From positions 1 through 64,000 of the forward strand of contig JAEUPJ010000072.1 of NCBI GenBank assembly GCA_016790285.1: a DNA stretch of 64,000 bases, read 5' to 3'. The number at the start of each line of letters is the position of its first letter. The stretch's first letter is position 1. The DNA comes from Roseateles sp. GTDB taxonomy: Bacteria; Pseudomonadota; Gammaproteobacteria; Burkholderiales; Burkholderiaceae_C. The notes beneath the pieces were generated by a model. That model saw only the letters and a list, made by a program, of their open reading frames with translations. It was not told the DNA's origin and did no database searches. Positions 42,148 to 53,759 of the stretch are shown piece after piece. A program made the position numbers and the translations under genes.

Positions 42148-44889
42148 TCAGAACTTGTAGCTGCCGCCGATCAGGAACTGCCGCCCGTAGGTCGTGTAAC
42201 GCTCCGGCAGCGTGGCGTTCGGATCCTGGGAGCCGGTGGAGATGCCCACGCGGGTGCGGTAGGCCCGATCGGTCAGGTTGTTGACCTGCAGCGTCAGCGA
42301 CAAGCCTTTGTAGGGGCCGGATTCGAAGGCATAACCGATCTGCGCGTCCACGATGGTTTCACCCGAGATCTGGCTGGGCACGTTCTCGCCGAAGGTGCCA
42401 CGCACCGTCGTGACGAACGGCGAGCGGTGGCGGCTGCCGACCCGCGCCGAAATGCCGTCACGCTCGTAGTAGACCGTGAAGTTGGTGGCCACGCCCGACA
42501 GGCCGTCCAGAGGCTTGCTGACGTTGTTCTCCTCGTGCAGCGAGCTGCGCGTGTCGGAGTAGCTCAGGCTGAAGCCGATGCCATCCAGCGCGGGGCTGAC
42601 CAGCGAGCCGTCGAGCGACGCGCTCAGCTCGGTGCCGGCGATCATGCCGCCCTTGCCGTTGGCCTGCGTGGACAGCGTGCCGATGTTGCTGAGCGGCGTG
42701 TAGGCCGTCGGGTTGGGGAAGCCGGTGAAGTCGTAGTCGATGGACTGCGAGTAGACGAAATTCTTGACGTTCTTGTGGAACGCCGCCGCCGAGACATAAC
42801 TGCGCTTGTTGAAGTAGTGCTCCAGCGACAGGTCGGCCGCATCGGCGCGCCACGGCTCCAGACCCGGGTTGCCGCCGTTGGCCGACCACTTCCGGTCGGT
42901 CTGGCCCACGTTGATGCCGCTGAAGCCCGCGCGCATGTCTTCCATGTTGGGCCGCGCCATCACCTTGGCCAGGCCGAAGCGCAGGATGGTCTTTGCAGTC
43001 AGGTCGGCTGCGATGTTCAGGCTGGGCAGCGTGTCGGTGTAGCTCTTGCCGCCGGTGCTGGCCTCGCTCGACTTGGTCTTGGTGTTCCAGAGCAGGCCGT
43101 TGCTCCACTGCTTGGCATGCACCACGCGCACACCCAGGCTGCCGTGGATGGGCACGCCCCAGTCGAAGTCGAAGCCCACCTTGGCGTGCGCGGCCGTCAC
43201 CTTCTCGTGCACCGACCACACGCGGCCCGGCGCCTGGTCTGCAGCGGCCGTGGCAACGTCATACAGGCTCAGCGCACTCGGCAGGTCGAAATTGACCATG
43301 CGGATGTTGCTGCCCGCAAAGCTCAGGTCGGTGGGGTCGCGCAGCAGGTTGGACGGGATGAGTACCGGCGTGCGGTTGTTCTTGAGGTTGTAGTAGACCT
43401 CGGTGCGGTTCATGTCCTTGTCGCGCTCGGAGTAGTCCAGGCCCGCCTCGATGCTGTTGAGCCAGCCTTCGAAGCTGCGGCCCGCGCTGAGCTTGAGAGC
43501 CTTGAGCTGGTCACGCACCTTGGGGAACTGGCTGCGGCCATCGCGCCCCCAGCCGGAGGGGTCGGTCAAATAGACGGACTTGGCGTTGGAAAAGTCGAAC
43601 GCAGGCGCAAAGGTCGACAGGCCGTCGCCCGTGGCGATGTTGACGGAGCCCAGGCTCACGGGCGCGAGGGCGCCCGCTTCCAGCTCGGCGTTCTGCTCGT
43701 CGCGCTTGGCCTTGGACCAGCTCACGTCACCCACCAGCTTCCAGTCGGCCAGCTTCAGCTCGTTGTTCCAGCCGATGGCGCGGACGTCGTCCTGGCGCTT
43801 GTTGTAGGTGGTGAGTGCAACCGGCTTGGCGCCGTTGACGGTGCCGCTGGTGACGATCTTGTCGCCATTGACGATGGAGGTGGACGCGTTGCTCCAGCTC
43901 ACGCCCGCCCAGGTGGACATGTCGGACATGACCGTGCGGCGCGCCTCGGTCTGGTCGAACTTGGAGTAGTAGAGGTCGAGGGTGCTGTGGAACTCGGCGC
44001 TGGGCTTGTACTCGATGACGCCCATGACGCCATTGCGCTTCTGGCTGGAAGATGCCGCACCCAGCTCGAAGCCTTGCAGTGCCACGGCATCGGTGGGCGT
44101 GCCAGCGAGCGGCGAGCCCCAGTTGGCGGTATTGGCCCACCACCAGCTCTTGTAATGCTTCTCCTGGTTGGGGGAGTCCAGGTGCGCGAAGCCAACAGCA
44201 GCACCCCAGGTGCGGTCGGCCGACTGCGTCACGTAGGAGGCGCTCAGCCGCTTGCCCGTACCGGAGATCTCGGGGTTGAGCGAACCATTGGAGTTGCGCT
44301 CCATGCGCGCACCGAGCACGACCAGCGGGCTGGCAAAGTCCAGCGGGCGCAGCGTCTTCATGTTGACGGTGCCGGACAGGCCTTGCGCCGACAGGCTCGC
44401 GTCGGGCGTCTTGTAGACGGTAGCGGCGTTGATCAGCTCCGAGGGGAACTGGTCGTACTCCACCGATCGGTTGTCGCCCGTGGAGACGATCTCGCGGCCG
44501 TTGAGCAGCGTCACGCCGTAGCGTGGCGCCATGCCGCGGATGCTGATGACGGACGCGCGCCCGGCAACACGCTGGGCCGTCAAGCCGGGCAGGCGGGAGA
44601 TGGCGTCGGCAATCGACACGTCGGGCAGCTTGCCAATGTCCTCGGCGGAAATGGCCTCGACGATGGCGTCAGCGTTGCGCTTGGTGCTGATCGAAGACTC
44701 CAGGCTGGCGCGAAAGCCCGTGACGGTGACGGTATCGAGCTTCTGGTCAGTGGCCGGCTTCGCCTGTGCAGCCGCCAGCAGCGGCACGCTCAAGAGCCCC
44801 GCGCACACGGCGGCGACGGGCGTGAGGCGGGCAGGCCGCCGCTGGGGCATGGGGGCGCGCCCGGCGGCGCGCAGGGTATGGACGGTCAT
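42148..44889 (-). CDS. TonB-dependent receptor (TIGR01782, Xanthomonas/Caulobacter type)
   Basis: A 913-residue outer-membrane receptor. A signal peptide ends near residue 42. A TonB-box-like DTVTV is at 52-56, followed by the plug domain (ISAEDIGKLPDVSIADAISRLPGL, ISIRGMAPRYGVTLLNGREI). The beta-barrel ends in the aromatic FLIGGSYKF typical of BamA clients. The plug wording matches TIGR01782, a subfamily common in sugar loci of Xanthomonas and Caulobacter. It heads the minus-strand operon and is divergent from GH3, with a LacI-type operator between. Confidence 0.95.
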   Translation of the reverse strand: MTVHTLRAAGRAPMPQRRPARLTPVAAVCAGLLSVPLLAAAQAKPATDQKLDTVTVTGFRASLESSISTKRNADAIVEAISAEDIGKLPDVSIADAISRLPGLTAQRVAGRASVISIRGMAPRYGVTLLNGREIVSTGDNRSVEYDQFPSELINAATVYKTPDASLSAQGLSGTVNMKTLRPLDFASPLVVLGARMERNSNGSLNPEISGTGKRLSASYVTQSADRTWGAAVGFAHLDSPNQEKHYKSWWWANTANWGSPLAGTPTDAVALQGFELGAASSSQKRNGVMGVIEYKPSAEFHSTLDLYYSKFDQTEARRTVMSDMSTWAGVSWSNASTSIVNGDKIVTSGTVNGAKPVALTTYNKRQDDVRAIGWNNELKLADWKLVGDVSWSKAKRDEQNAELEAGALAPVSLGSVNIATGDGLSTFAPAFDFSNAKSVYLTDPSGWGRDGRSQFPKVRDQLKALKLSAGRSFEGWLNSIEAGLDYSERDKDMNRTEVYYNLKNNRTPVLIPSNLLRDPTDLSFAGSNIRMVNFDLPSALSLYDVATAAADQAPGRVWSVHEKVTAAHAKVGFDFDWGVPIHGSLGVRVVHAKQWSNGLLWNTKTKSSEASTGGKSYTDTLPSLNIAADLTAKTILRFGLAKVMARPNMEDMRAGFSGINVGQTDRKWSANGGNPGLEPWRADAADLSLEHYFNKRSYVSAAAFHKNVKNFVYSQSIDYDFTGFPNPTAYTPLSNIGTLSTQANGKGGMIAGTELSASLDGSLVSPALDGIGFSLSYSDTRSSLHEENNVSKPLDGLSGVATNFTVYYERDGISARVGSRHRSPFVTTVRGTFGENVPSQISGETIVDAQIGYAFESGPYKGLSLTLQVNNLTDRAYRTRVGISTGSQDPNATLPERYTTYGRQFLIGGSYKF

Positions 44890-44979
44890 CTTTTGTCTCC
44901 TGGTTCGTCTTGTTCGCTGCTTGGGAAGGCACCTCGTGGCTGCGGACCGCTTGCCAGGCAGGCGGGTTGCAACTCAAAA

Positions 44980-44993
44980 TGGAACCGGTTCCA
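44980..44993. promoter_or_regulatory. LacI-family operator palindrome
   Basis: TGGAACCGGTTCCA is a perfect 14-bp palindrome with a central CG, the form expected for LacI/GalR regulators. It lies 91 bases before the receptor start (minus) and 112 bases before the GH3 start (plus), so one site could control both. A LacI-family gene follows GH3. TTGACG at 45052-45057 may be the -35 of the GH3 promoter, but its -10 is poor. Confidence 0.75.
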
Positions 44994-45105
44994 AACGCGA
45001 CGCAAATCTAATGCGGCACAGTTGGCACTGTCAATCGCATCGGCCCGAGGGTTGACGTTTTTTTGCTTCACCTTCTACCGTCGCGACCCCGACCGAGCGA
45101 GAACG

Positions 45106-47049
<1,944 letters not shown>

Positions 47050-47107
47050 GCCCTCCCAGCACCGCGCCCCTTGTGATTCAATCCGGCGCGTCGAGGACGG
47101 GAGACGC

Positions 47108-48130
47108 ATGGCAACGATCAAGGATGTGGCACGGCTGGCCGGCGTGGGCGTGGGCACCGCCTCGCGCGTCATCAGCGGAAACGGTTCCGTGGCACCCGCC
47201 ACGGCCGAGCGCGTGCGCAAGGTCGTCGCGCAGCTGAAGTTCCGGCCCTCCCACGCCGCGCGCACGCTCGGCGCCGGCACCTCCAAGCTCATCGGCGTCT
47301 ACATCCCCTTCCTGCGCGGCACCTACTACACGCCCATCCTGCGCGCCATCGACCTGACGCTGCGCGCCCAGGGGCTGCACATGGTGGTGGCGTTCGGCGA
47401 GGGCATCGAGGACGAGCGCGTCGAGACCAACGACGGCATGCGCTTCCTGCTGGACCGCGACTGCGACGGCCTCATCGTGCTGTCCAACGCGCTGCAGGAC
47501 GAAGACCTCAAGGCCCTCGGGCCCGCCGCCCGTCAGGTCGTGGTGCTGAACCGCCACTTCGACCGCATCAAGGACCAGTGCTTCACCGCCGACCACGTGC
47601 AGGGCGGCGTGCAGGCGGCGCGCGCGCTGCTGCAGCACAAGCACAAGGACATCGCCGTCGTCTCCGGCCCCAGCACGTCGCCCGACAACGTCGCCCGCCT
47701 GGGCGGCTTCATGGGCGAGCTGGCCCAGCGCGGGCTGGACACCACCAAGGTGCTGACCGTGCCCGGCGACTTCTCCAACCAGGCCGGCTGGGACGCCGCC
47801 GACGAGCTGCTCAAGCTCAAGCGGCTGCCCACCGCCGTGTTCTGTGCCAACGACGAGATGGCCATCGGCCTGCTCGCCCACTTCCAGGAGCGCGGCGTGT
47901 CGGTGCCGCGCGACGTGTCGGTGCTCGGCTACGACGACTCGCCCAGCGCCGAGTTCGCCGCGCCGCGCCTCACATCGGTGCACGTCCCGAGCCATGAGGT
48001 CACCCTCGCCGGCCTGCACTGGCTGCTCAACCGCTGCTACGACCTGGCCCTGCCGGTGTCGCGCGAGTTCGAGATTTCCGTCACCTGGCGCGCGTCGGTC
48101 GCCGCCCCCCCATCCCGCAAGCGGAACTAA
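47108..48130 (+). CDS. LacI-family transcriptional regulator
   Basis: A 340-residue DNA-binding protein. The N-terminal LacI HTH (TIKDVARLAGVGVGTASRVI) is followed by the hinge helix (HAARTLGAG) and a type I periplasmic-binding-protein-like effector domain. It lies 58 bases after GH3 on the same strand and probably reads the 14-bp palindrome at 44980. Its own coding sequence at 47177-47188 has the imperfect near-palindrome GGAAACGGTTCC; this may be chance. The effector is probably a glucoside or glucose. Confidence 0.93.
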   Translation: MATIKDVARLAGVGVGTASRVISGNGSVAPATAERVRKVVAQLKFRPSHAARTLGAGTSKLIGVYIPFLRGTYYTPILRAIDLTLRAQGLHMVVAFGEGIEDERVETNDGMRFLLDRDCDGLIVLSNALQDEDLKALGPAARQVVVLNRHFDRIKDQCFTADHVQGGVQAARALLQHKHKDIAVVSGPSTSPDNVARLGGFMGELAQRGLDTTKVLTVPGDFSNQAGWDAADELLKLKRLPTAVFCANDEMAIGLLAHFQERGVSVPRDVSVLGYDDSPSAEFAAPRLTSVHVPSHEVTLAGLHWLLNRCYDLALPVSREFEISVTWRASVAAPPSRKRN

Positions 48131-48177
48131 AGCCCGCCAGCGGCCACAATCGAGGGCTGAACTCTCGTTTGAGCCCC

Positions 48178-49461
48178 ATGTCCCACCGCGTCCTGACCGG
48201 CATCACCACCACCGGCACCCTGCATCTCGGCAATTACGTCGGCGCCATCCGCCCGGCCATCGAGGCCAGCCGCGCCCCTGGCGTGGAGAGCTTCTTCTTC
48301 ATGGCCGACTTCCACGCCCTCATCAAGTGCGACGAGCCGGACCGCATCGCCCACTCCAGCCGCTCCATCGCCGCCACCTGGGTGGCCGCCGGCCTGGACA
48401 CGAACCGCGTGACGCTCTACCGCCAGAGCGACATCCCCGAGATCCCCGAGCTGACGTGGCTGCTGACCTGCGTCACGGCCAAGGGTCAGATGAACCGCGC
48501 CCATGCCTACAAGGCCGCGGTGGACGCGGCGGTGGCGGCTGGCGAGGAGCCCGACGCCCACGTCAGCATGGGCCTGTTCAGCTACCCGGTGCTGATGGCC
48601 GCCGACATCCTGATGTTCAACGCCCACCGCGTGCCGGTCGGCAAGGACCAGGTCCAGCACATCGAGATGGCGCGCGACGTCGCCCAGCGCTTCAACCACC
48701 TCTTCGGCCGCGGCCAGGACCTCTTCGTGCTGCCCGAGGCGCAGGTGGACGCCGAGATGGAGCTGCTGCCCGGCCTGGACGGCCGCAAGATGAGCAAGAG
48801 CTACGACAACGTCGTGCCGCTCTTCGAAGGCGGCGCCCAGGCGCTGAAGGACGCCATCGCGCGCATCGTCACCGACAGCAAGCTGCCCGGCGAGCCCAAG
48901 GACCCGCAGGGCCAGGCCTTGGTCACCATCTACGACGCCTTCGCCACGCCCGAGCAGCGCACGGCCTTCCGCGCCGCGCTGCGCGCCGGCCTGGCCTGGG
49001 GCGAGGCCAAGCAGCAGCTCTTTGCCCTCATCGACGGCCAGATCGGCCCGATGCGCGCCCGCTACGAGTCGCTGATGGCCAACCCGGCCGAGCTCGAAGC
49101 CATCCTGCAGGACGGCGCCGCCAAGGCGCGCGCCATCGCGGGCCCGGTGCTGCGCCAGCTGCGCGAGGCCGTGGGCCTGCGCCCCTACACGGCCACCGCC
49201 ACCACGGCCACCGCCAAGGCCGAGAAGGCCGCCCTGCCCGTGTTCAAGCAGTACCGCGAGACCGACGGCAAGTTCTACTTCAAGCTGCTGTCGGCCGGCG
49301 GCGAGCTGCTGCTGCAGAGCGACGCCTTCGAGCAGGGCCGCGACGCCGGCCAGTGGGTGGCGCGGCTCAAGCGCGAGGGCTGGGTGGCTGACGCCCCGGT
49401 CCAGCGCAGCGCCAGCGACGCCGACATCGCGGCGGCACTGGCCGCCTTCCAGGACGCCTGA
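48178..49461 (+). CDS. trpS: Tryptophanyl-tRNA synthetase
   Basis: Class I aminoacyl-tRNA synthetase that charges tRNA-Trp, 427 residues. The HIGH motif appears as HLGN (16-19) and the KMSKS loop as GRKMSKSYDN. A C-terminal extension of about 75 residues (VFKQYRETDGKFYFKLLSAGGELLLQS...) goes beyond the 334-residue E. coli enzyme; long TrpS forms are common in betaproteobacteria. ATG 48178 is preferred to a TTG three codons earlier. A CACAAT in the 47-base gap after lacI may be a -10. Confidence 0.96.
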   Translation: MSHRVLTGITTTGTLHLGNYVGAIRPAIEASRAPGVESFFFMADFHALIKCDEPDRIAHSSRSIAATWVAAGLDTNRVTLYRQSDIPEIPELTWLLTCVTAKGQMNRAHAYKAAVDAAVAAGEEPDAHVSMGLFSYPVLMAADILMFNAHRVPVGKDQVQHIEMARDVAQRFNHLFGRGQDLFVLPEAQVDAEMELLPGLDGRKMSKSYDNVVPLFEGGAQALKDAIARIVTDSKLPGEPKDPQGQALVTIYDAFATPEQRTAFRAALRAGLAWGEAKQQLFALIDGQIGPMRARYESLMANPAELEAILQDGAAKARAIAGPVLRQLREAVGLRPYTATATTATAKAEKAALPVFKQYRETDGKFYFKLLSAGGELLLQSDAFEQGRDAGQWVARLKREGWVADAPVQRSASDADIAAALAAFQDA

Positions 49462-49469
49462 GCGCGCTC

Positions 49470-50045
49470 ATGTCCGATGTCACGCAACTGCTCATCGGCA
49501 CCTCACGGGGCGACCCCGAGGCACTGCAGCAGCTCTACGCGCTGCTCTACCCCGAGATCAAGCGCGTCGCCCGCATCCGCCTGGCGCAAAGCGGCCACGC
49601 CGCGGGGCTGAACACGACGGCCCTCGTGCACGAGGGTTTCCTGCGCATGGCCGACCAGCAGGGCCTGCAGGGCGAAACGCGCGGGCAGTTCTTCGCCTAC
49701 GTCGGCCGCGTGCTGCGCTCGGTCGTCATCGACCACCTGCGCGGTGAAGGCCGCGACAAGCGCGGCGGCGACGCCGTCATGGTGACGCTGTCGGCCGCGG
49801 GCGACGTGGCCGCCAGCGGCAGCCCCGCCGTCGACATGCTCGGCCTGGACCGCGCCCTGACCCGCATGCAGGGCCTGGACCGCGGGCTCTATGAGCTCAT
49901 CGAGATGGTGGGCTTCGCGGGGCTGACGATCGCCGAGGTGGCCGCGCTGCGCGGCCAGTCCTCGCGCACCGTCAACCGCGAACTGCTCAAGGCGCGCGCG
50001 CTGCTGCAGGAACTGCTCGGCGACCCGCCGGACACGGTCTACTGA
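49470..50045 (+). CDS. ECF-type RNA polymerase sigma factor (TIGR02999-like)
   Basis: A 191-residue sigma factor with region 2 (RVARIRL...VHEGFLRMADQQ, GQFFAYVGRVLRSVVIDHLR) and region 4 (LTIAEVAALRGQSSRTVNRELLKARALLQ). The form matches the ECF subgroup paired with Ser/Thr kinases instead of an anti-sigma factor. Its stop overlaps the kinase start (TGATG), so the pair is translationally coupled. It starts 8 bases after trpS. The target regulon is unknown. Confidence 0.88.
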   Translation: MSDVTQLLIGTSRGDPEALQQLYALLYPEIKRVARIRLAQSGHAAGLNTTALVHEGFLRMADQQGLQGETRGQFFAYVGRVLRSVVIDHLRGEGRDKRGGDAVMVTLSAAGDVAASGSPAVDMLGLDRALTRMQGLDRGLYELIEMVGFAGLTIAEVAALRGQSSRTVNRELLKARALLQELLGDPPDTVY

Positions 50046-52837
50046 TGGACGCCAGCCTGCAGCCCGCCGAATGGCAGCGGCTGTCCGCGCTGTTCGACGA
50101 GTTCGCCGAACTGCCGCGCGAGCAGCGCCAGGCGCGGCTGGCGCAGGTGCAGCCGCCCGAGCTGGCCGAACGCCTGGCGCGCATGCTGGCCTCGCTGCCG
50201 GACGACGACGCCACGCTGCTGGCCGCCCTGCCCGGCTTCGAGACCCACCTGGCCGCCGCGCTCGCCGAGCCGCCGAGCCTGCCGCCGCCCGAGGCCGGCG
50301 ACCGTTTCGGCGACTGGTGCCTGGCCCAGCTGCTGGGCGAAGGCGGCATGGGCCAGGTCTGGCGCGCCGAGCGGGCCGACGGCCTCTACCAGGGTGAGGC
50401 GGCCATCAAGCTGCTGCGCGACGACCTCACCACGCCCGGCCTCATGGCCCGCTTCGCCCGCGAACGCGCGGTGCTCGGCCGGCTCACCCACCCGGGCATC
50501 GCGCGGCTGCTGGACGCTGGCGAGCAGAACGGCCGCGCCTACCTGGTGCTTGAATACGTGGCGGGGCAGACGCTGTCGGACCACGTCCATGACCGCGACC
50601 TGCCGCTGGCCGAGCGGGTGAAGCTGCTCATCGAGGTGGCCCGCGCCGTCGAGCATGCCCATGCGCAGCTCGTCGTGCACCGCGACCTCAAGCCCAGCAA
50701 CGTCATGCTGGACGAGACCGGCAAGGCCAAGCTGCTGGACTTCGGTATCGCCGGGCTGCTCAACGACGCCGGCCTGCAGGCCGACAGCCAGCTCACGCTG
50801 ATCTCGGGGCGGCGCCTCACGCCGGCGTATGCCGCGCCGGAGCAGATCCGCGGCGCGGGTGTCGGCGTCGCGGCCGACATCTATTCCCTGGGCGTGATGC
50901 TCTACGAGCTCGCCAGCGGGCAGCTGCCCTTCGGCGCCCGCGGGCGCAGCCGCACCGCGCTGGAACACGCCGTGCTGCACAGCGAGCCGGCCCGCTTCCC
51001 GCGCACCAGCACCAGCGGCACCACGGGCGAGGACGACCGCGAGCACGGACCCGGCCGCCCGCCCGACGCCGAGCGCGCCCGCGGCGATATCGAGGCCGTC
51101 GCCGCCAAGGCCCTGCGCAAGAACCCGGCCGAGCGCTACGCCAGCGTGGGCGCCTTCATCGACGACCTGCAGCGCTGGCTCGACCAGCGCCCGGTCAGCG
51201 TGCGCTCCGAGGAATGGCGCCACCGCCTGGTCCTGTGGATGCGCCGCAATGCAGCCATCGCCATCGGCGGCGCCCTCGTCTTCCTCGTGCTGAGCCTGGC
51301 CCTGGCGGTGAGCCTGTGGCAGCGCCGCGAGGCCCAGGCCGCCGCGCGCGAGGCCGAGCAGGTGACGAACTACCTGGCCGAGCTGCTGGGCGCCGCCAGC
51401 CCCGACCAGAACGGCGGCCGCCAGCCCACCATCGTCGAGCTGCTGGACCGCAAGCGCCAGGAGCTGGCCACGCGCTTCAACGACCAGCCCGGCATCAAGG
51501 ACGGCATCTTCGCGGCGCTCGTGAAGACCTATTTCGCGCTGCAGCGCTTCGACATCGCCGCGCCGCTGGCCGAGCAACGCCTGGCCCAGGCGCGCCAGGC
51601 CTTCGGCGACGAAGACCCACGCACCGAAGCCGCCATCGTGGGCCTCGCGGGCATCCACACCGCGCTGGCCGGCGGCCAGCCCATCATCGACTTGCTGGAG
51701 CCGCTGCTGCTGCGCTGGGACGCGCAGTACGGCCCGATGAGCGAGAAGTCGCACAGCCTGCGGCTGCAGCTGATGCCGGCCTACGCACGGCTGGGCCGCT
51801 TCGCCGATGCCGAGCGCGAGCTGGCCGTGGCACGCCGCTCCAACGAGGTCGTCAACGCCGACAACCCCTTCGAGCACGCCCGCTTCGCGACCTTCGAGAG
51901 CGTGCTCTACACCCTGGAAGGCCGGCTGCTCGACGCCGAGCGCGCGCTGGAACGCGCCCGGCCGTTCTGGAACCCGACCACGCCCGAGCACATCCGCCCC
52001 GCCCTCGTGCTGGAGCGCAACCTGAACTTCGTGCGCTGGCGCCTGGCCCGCGAGAGCGTGGCCGAGGCCACCGCGCACAGCGACGACCTCATCCGCCGCT
52101 GGGACGCCATCGCCCGCCCCGGCAACCACGCCAGCACGCTGATGCGCCAGATGCTGGGCGCCTACCTGCAGCAGCTCGGCCAGTTCGACACCGCCCTGGC
52201 GCAGCTCGAACGCGCCCAGGCCGACACCGAGGCCATCGGCGCCGACGACGCGGTGACCGGCGTGCTGCGCCGCGCCCTTGTGCTGGAAGCCCGCACGCTG
52301 GCCGCCGGCCGCGCCGAGGCCGCCACCGTGCAGGCCGCCACGCGCACCCTGCCCGCGCTGGACGCGGCCCCGCTCATCGGCGACGTGCGCCGCGCCGAAG
52401 GCCTGCTCACGCTCGGCCGCGTGGCCCTGGCACCCGGCGCGGGCGAGGCCGGCCTGGCCCTGGCGCGCGACATCGAGCACCGTCTCAACACGCTGCGCCC
52501 GCTGCTGGCAACCTCCCGCAACCTGGCCAGCCGCATCGACCTCTTCAAGGGCCGCCTGGCCGGCGCGGCCGCGCCGTGGCTGGCTGCCACGCAGTCGCGC
52601 GTCGCCTACTTCGACGGCCTGGGCGAGCCGCAGGGCCTGCCGGAGTGGACCGCCCGGCTGCAGCTGGCCTGCGCGCTGCGCGCGGCCGGCCAGCCCTGGC
52701 AGGACGCCCTGGCCCGCGCCGAGGCCGCGCGGCCGGCCAACCTGGCCTCGCTGACGCCCACGCCCCACCCGCTGACCGAGGTGGCCGCCCGGCTCGCCGC
52801 CGGTACCGCCGCCGCGGACTGCGACTGGCGGTTCTGA
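50045..52837 (+). CDS. Membrane Ser/Thr protein kinase with C-terminal TPR region
   Basis: A 930-residue Hanks-type kinase. A helical N-terminal domain (1-85) precedes the kinase: glycine loop GEGGMGQV (98-105), Lys122, catalytic HRDLKPSN (212-219), DFG at 232-234 and AAPEQ. One transmembrane helix lies at about 403-425. The remaining about 500 residues are Ala/Leu-rich helical repeats of TPR character, predicted to be outside the cytoplasm. All catalytic residues are intact. It probably phosphorylates or controls the sigma factor encoded just upstream. Confidence 0.92.
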   Translation: MDASLQPAEWQRLSALFDEFAELPREQRQARLAQVQPPELAERLARMLASLPDDDATLLAALPGFETHLAAALAEPPSLPPPEAGDRFGDWCLAQLLGEGGMGQVWRAERADGLYQGEAAIKLLRDDLTTPGLMARFARERAVLGRLTHPGIARLLDAGEQNGRAYLVLEYVAGQTLSDHVHDRDLPLAERVKLLIEVARAVEHAHAQLVVHRDLKPSNVMLDETGKAKLLDFGIAGLLNDAGLQADSQLTLISGRRLTPAYAAPEQIRGAGVGVAADIYSLGVMLYELASGQLPFGARGRSRTALEHAVLHSEPARFPRTSTSGTTGEDDREHGPGRPPDAERARGDIEAVAAKALRKNPAERYASVGAFIDDLQRWLDQRPVSVRSEEWRHRLVLWMRRNAAIAIGGALVFLVLSLALAVSLWQRREAQAAAREAEQVTNYLAELLGAASPDQNGGRQPTIVELLDRKRQELATRFNDQPGIKDGIFAALVKTYFALQRFDIAAPLAEQRLAQARQAFGDEDPRTEAAIVGLAGIHTALAGGQPIIDLLEPLLLRWDAQYGPMSEKSHSLRLQLMPAYARLGRFADAERELAVARRSNEVVNADNPFEHARFATFESVLYTLEGRLLDAERALERARPFWNPTTPEHIRPALVLERNLNFVRWRLARESVAEATAHSDDLIRRWDAIARPGNHASTLMRQMLGAYLQQLGQFDTALAQLERAQADTEAIGADDAVTGVLRRALVLEARTLAAGRAEAATVQAATRTLPALDAAPLIGDVRRAEGLLTLGRVALAPGAGEAGLALARDIEHRLNTLRPLLATSRNLASRIDLFKGRLAGAAAPWLAATQSRVAYFDGLGEPQGLPEWTARLQLACALRAAGQPWQDALARAEAARPANLASLTPTPHPLTEVAARLAAGTAAADCDWRF

Positions 52838-52843
52838 CGCCGC

Positions 52844-53623
52844 TCAGCGGCGCAGCGCCGTGGCGTCGCCCTTGCGCTGGCCCAGGCCGGGCCGCTCCAG
52901 GTCGCGGAAGGCCTCGAACACCCAGGACCGCAGGCCGATGACGACGCTGTAGGGCCGCTTCTCCGACGACGGCAGCTTCTGGTCGAGCAGGTGCTGGCGC
53001 GCGAAATCGTCGGCGGCGCGCTGCAGCCGCTCGGCCAGCTCGCGCGCATGGCCCGCCCCGAACTCGCCGTGCACCAGCGTCAGCAGCTCGCCGTCGCCGT
53101 CGAAGCCACCGGCGAAGAAGTCCGCCATGACCCGCTCGCGGAAGAACTGCATGACCGGCCCTTGCGGCCGCCAGCGCAGCGTCTTGGCCACCTTGAGCTT
53201 GTAGCGGTTGTGCGGGCGCAACTCGATGACGCCCAGGCGGTCGAGCTGCGCGAGGGCGGCGACGGCATCCGGCTCGCTGATGCGGTAGCGCGCGAGCACG
53301 TCCTCGATGGCCCAGTGGCTCAGGCAGCAGATGGCCACCAGCAGCAGCTTCGGGTCGGCCACGACGGCGCGCTCCTGCTCCAGGCTCAGCTCGCGCAGCG
53401 CGGGCGCCTGGGCCACCAGCCGGCCGGCCAGTTCGGCGAACTCCAGCTTCAGCACCCGGCAGATCTCGTCCACGCGCGACAGCGGCATCTCCCCGCCGGG
53501 CGCGAGCATGCGCTTGACGCTGCTCTCCGACAGGTCCAGCGCCTCGGCCAGCTCGGCGTAGCTCAGGCCCTGGCTCTTCAACTCGGCCTTGATGAGGGCC
53601 ACGAGGGATTGCGTGCTCGACAT
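52844..53623 (-). CDS. XRE-family HTH regulator with uncharacterised C-terminal domain
   Basis: A 259-residue protein. Residues about 5-65 are a lambda-repressor-like HTH (LSYAELAEALDLSESSVKRML). The rest is largely helical with a possible second winged helix (VLARYRISEPDAVAALAQLDRLGVIEL) and a conserved-looking segment FFRERVMADFFAGGF. I do not recognise the C-terminal family. It is convergent with the kinase gene (6-base gap) and divergent from the amidohydrolase gene across 136 bases, which it may regulate. Confidence 0.8.
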   Translation of the reverse strand: MSSTQSLVALIKAELKSQGLSYAELAEALDLSESSVKRMLAPGGEMPLSRVDEICRVLKLEFAELAGRLVAQAPALRELSLEQERAVVADPKLLLVAICCLSHWAIEDVLARYRISEPDAVAALAQLDRLGVIELRPHNRYKLKVAKTLRWRPQGPVMQFFRERVMADFFAGGFDGDGELLTLVHGEFGAGHARELAERLQRAADDFARQHLLDQKLPSSEKRPYSVVIGLRSWVFEAFRDLERPGLGQRKGDATALRR

Positions 53624-53759
53624 GGCCCGCGACGGTAGCGCATGACGGCACCGTGCGGTGCAGCCGCCGCACCGCGGCGAGAAAAACGCCCGGTCGGCGC
53701 ACTGGCGTCGCGACAGTCGCGGCCCTCACCACACACGGCCACCCCTGGCCGCTGCTCGC

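Noticed and set aside
42427-45105. Long N-terminal extension of the GH3 open frame
   Set aside because: This part is antisense to the TonB-dependent receptor and has no family likeness. The signal peptide and ATG at 45106 mark the real GH3 start.
45031-45105. A sigma-54 promoter in front of GH3
   Set aside because: TTGGCAC occurs at 45022, but no GC doublet with TTGCA follows at the required spacing.
47177-47188. GGAAACGGTTCC inside lacI as a second operator
   Set aside because: It is imperfect as a palindrome and is explained by the coding sequence for the conserved GNGSV region after the HTH. Kept only as a remark on the gene.
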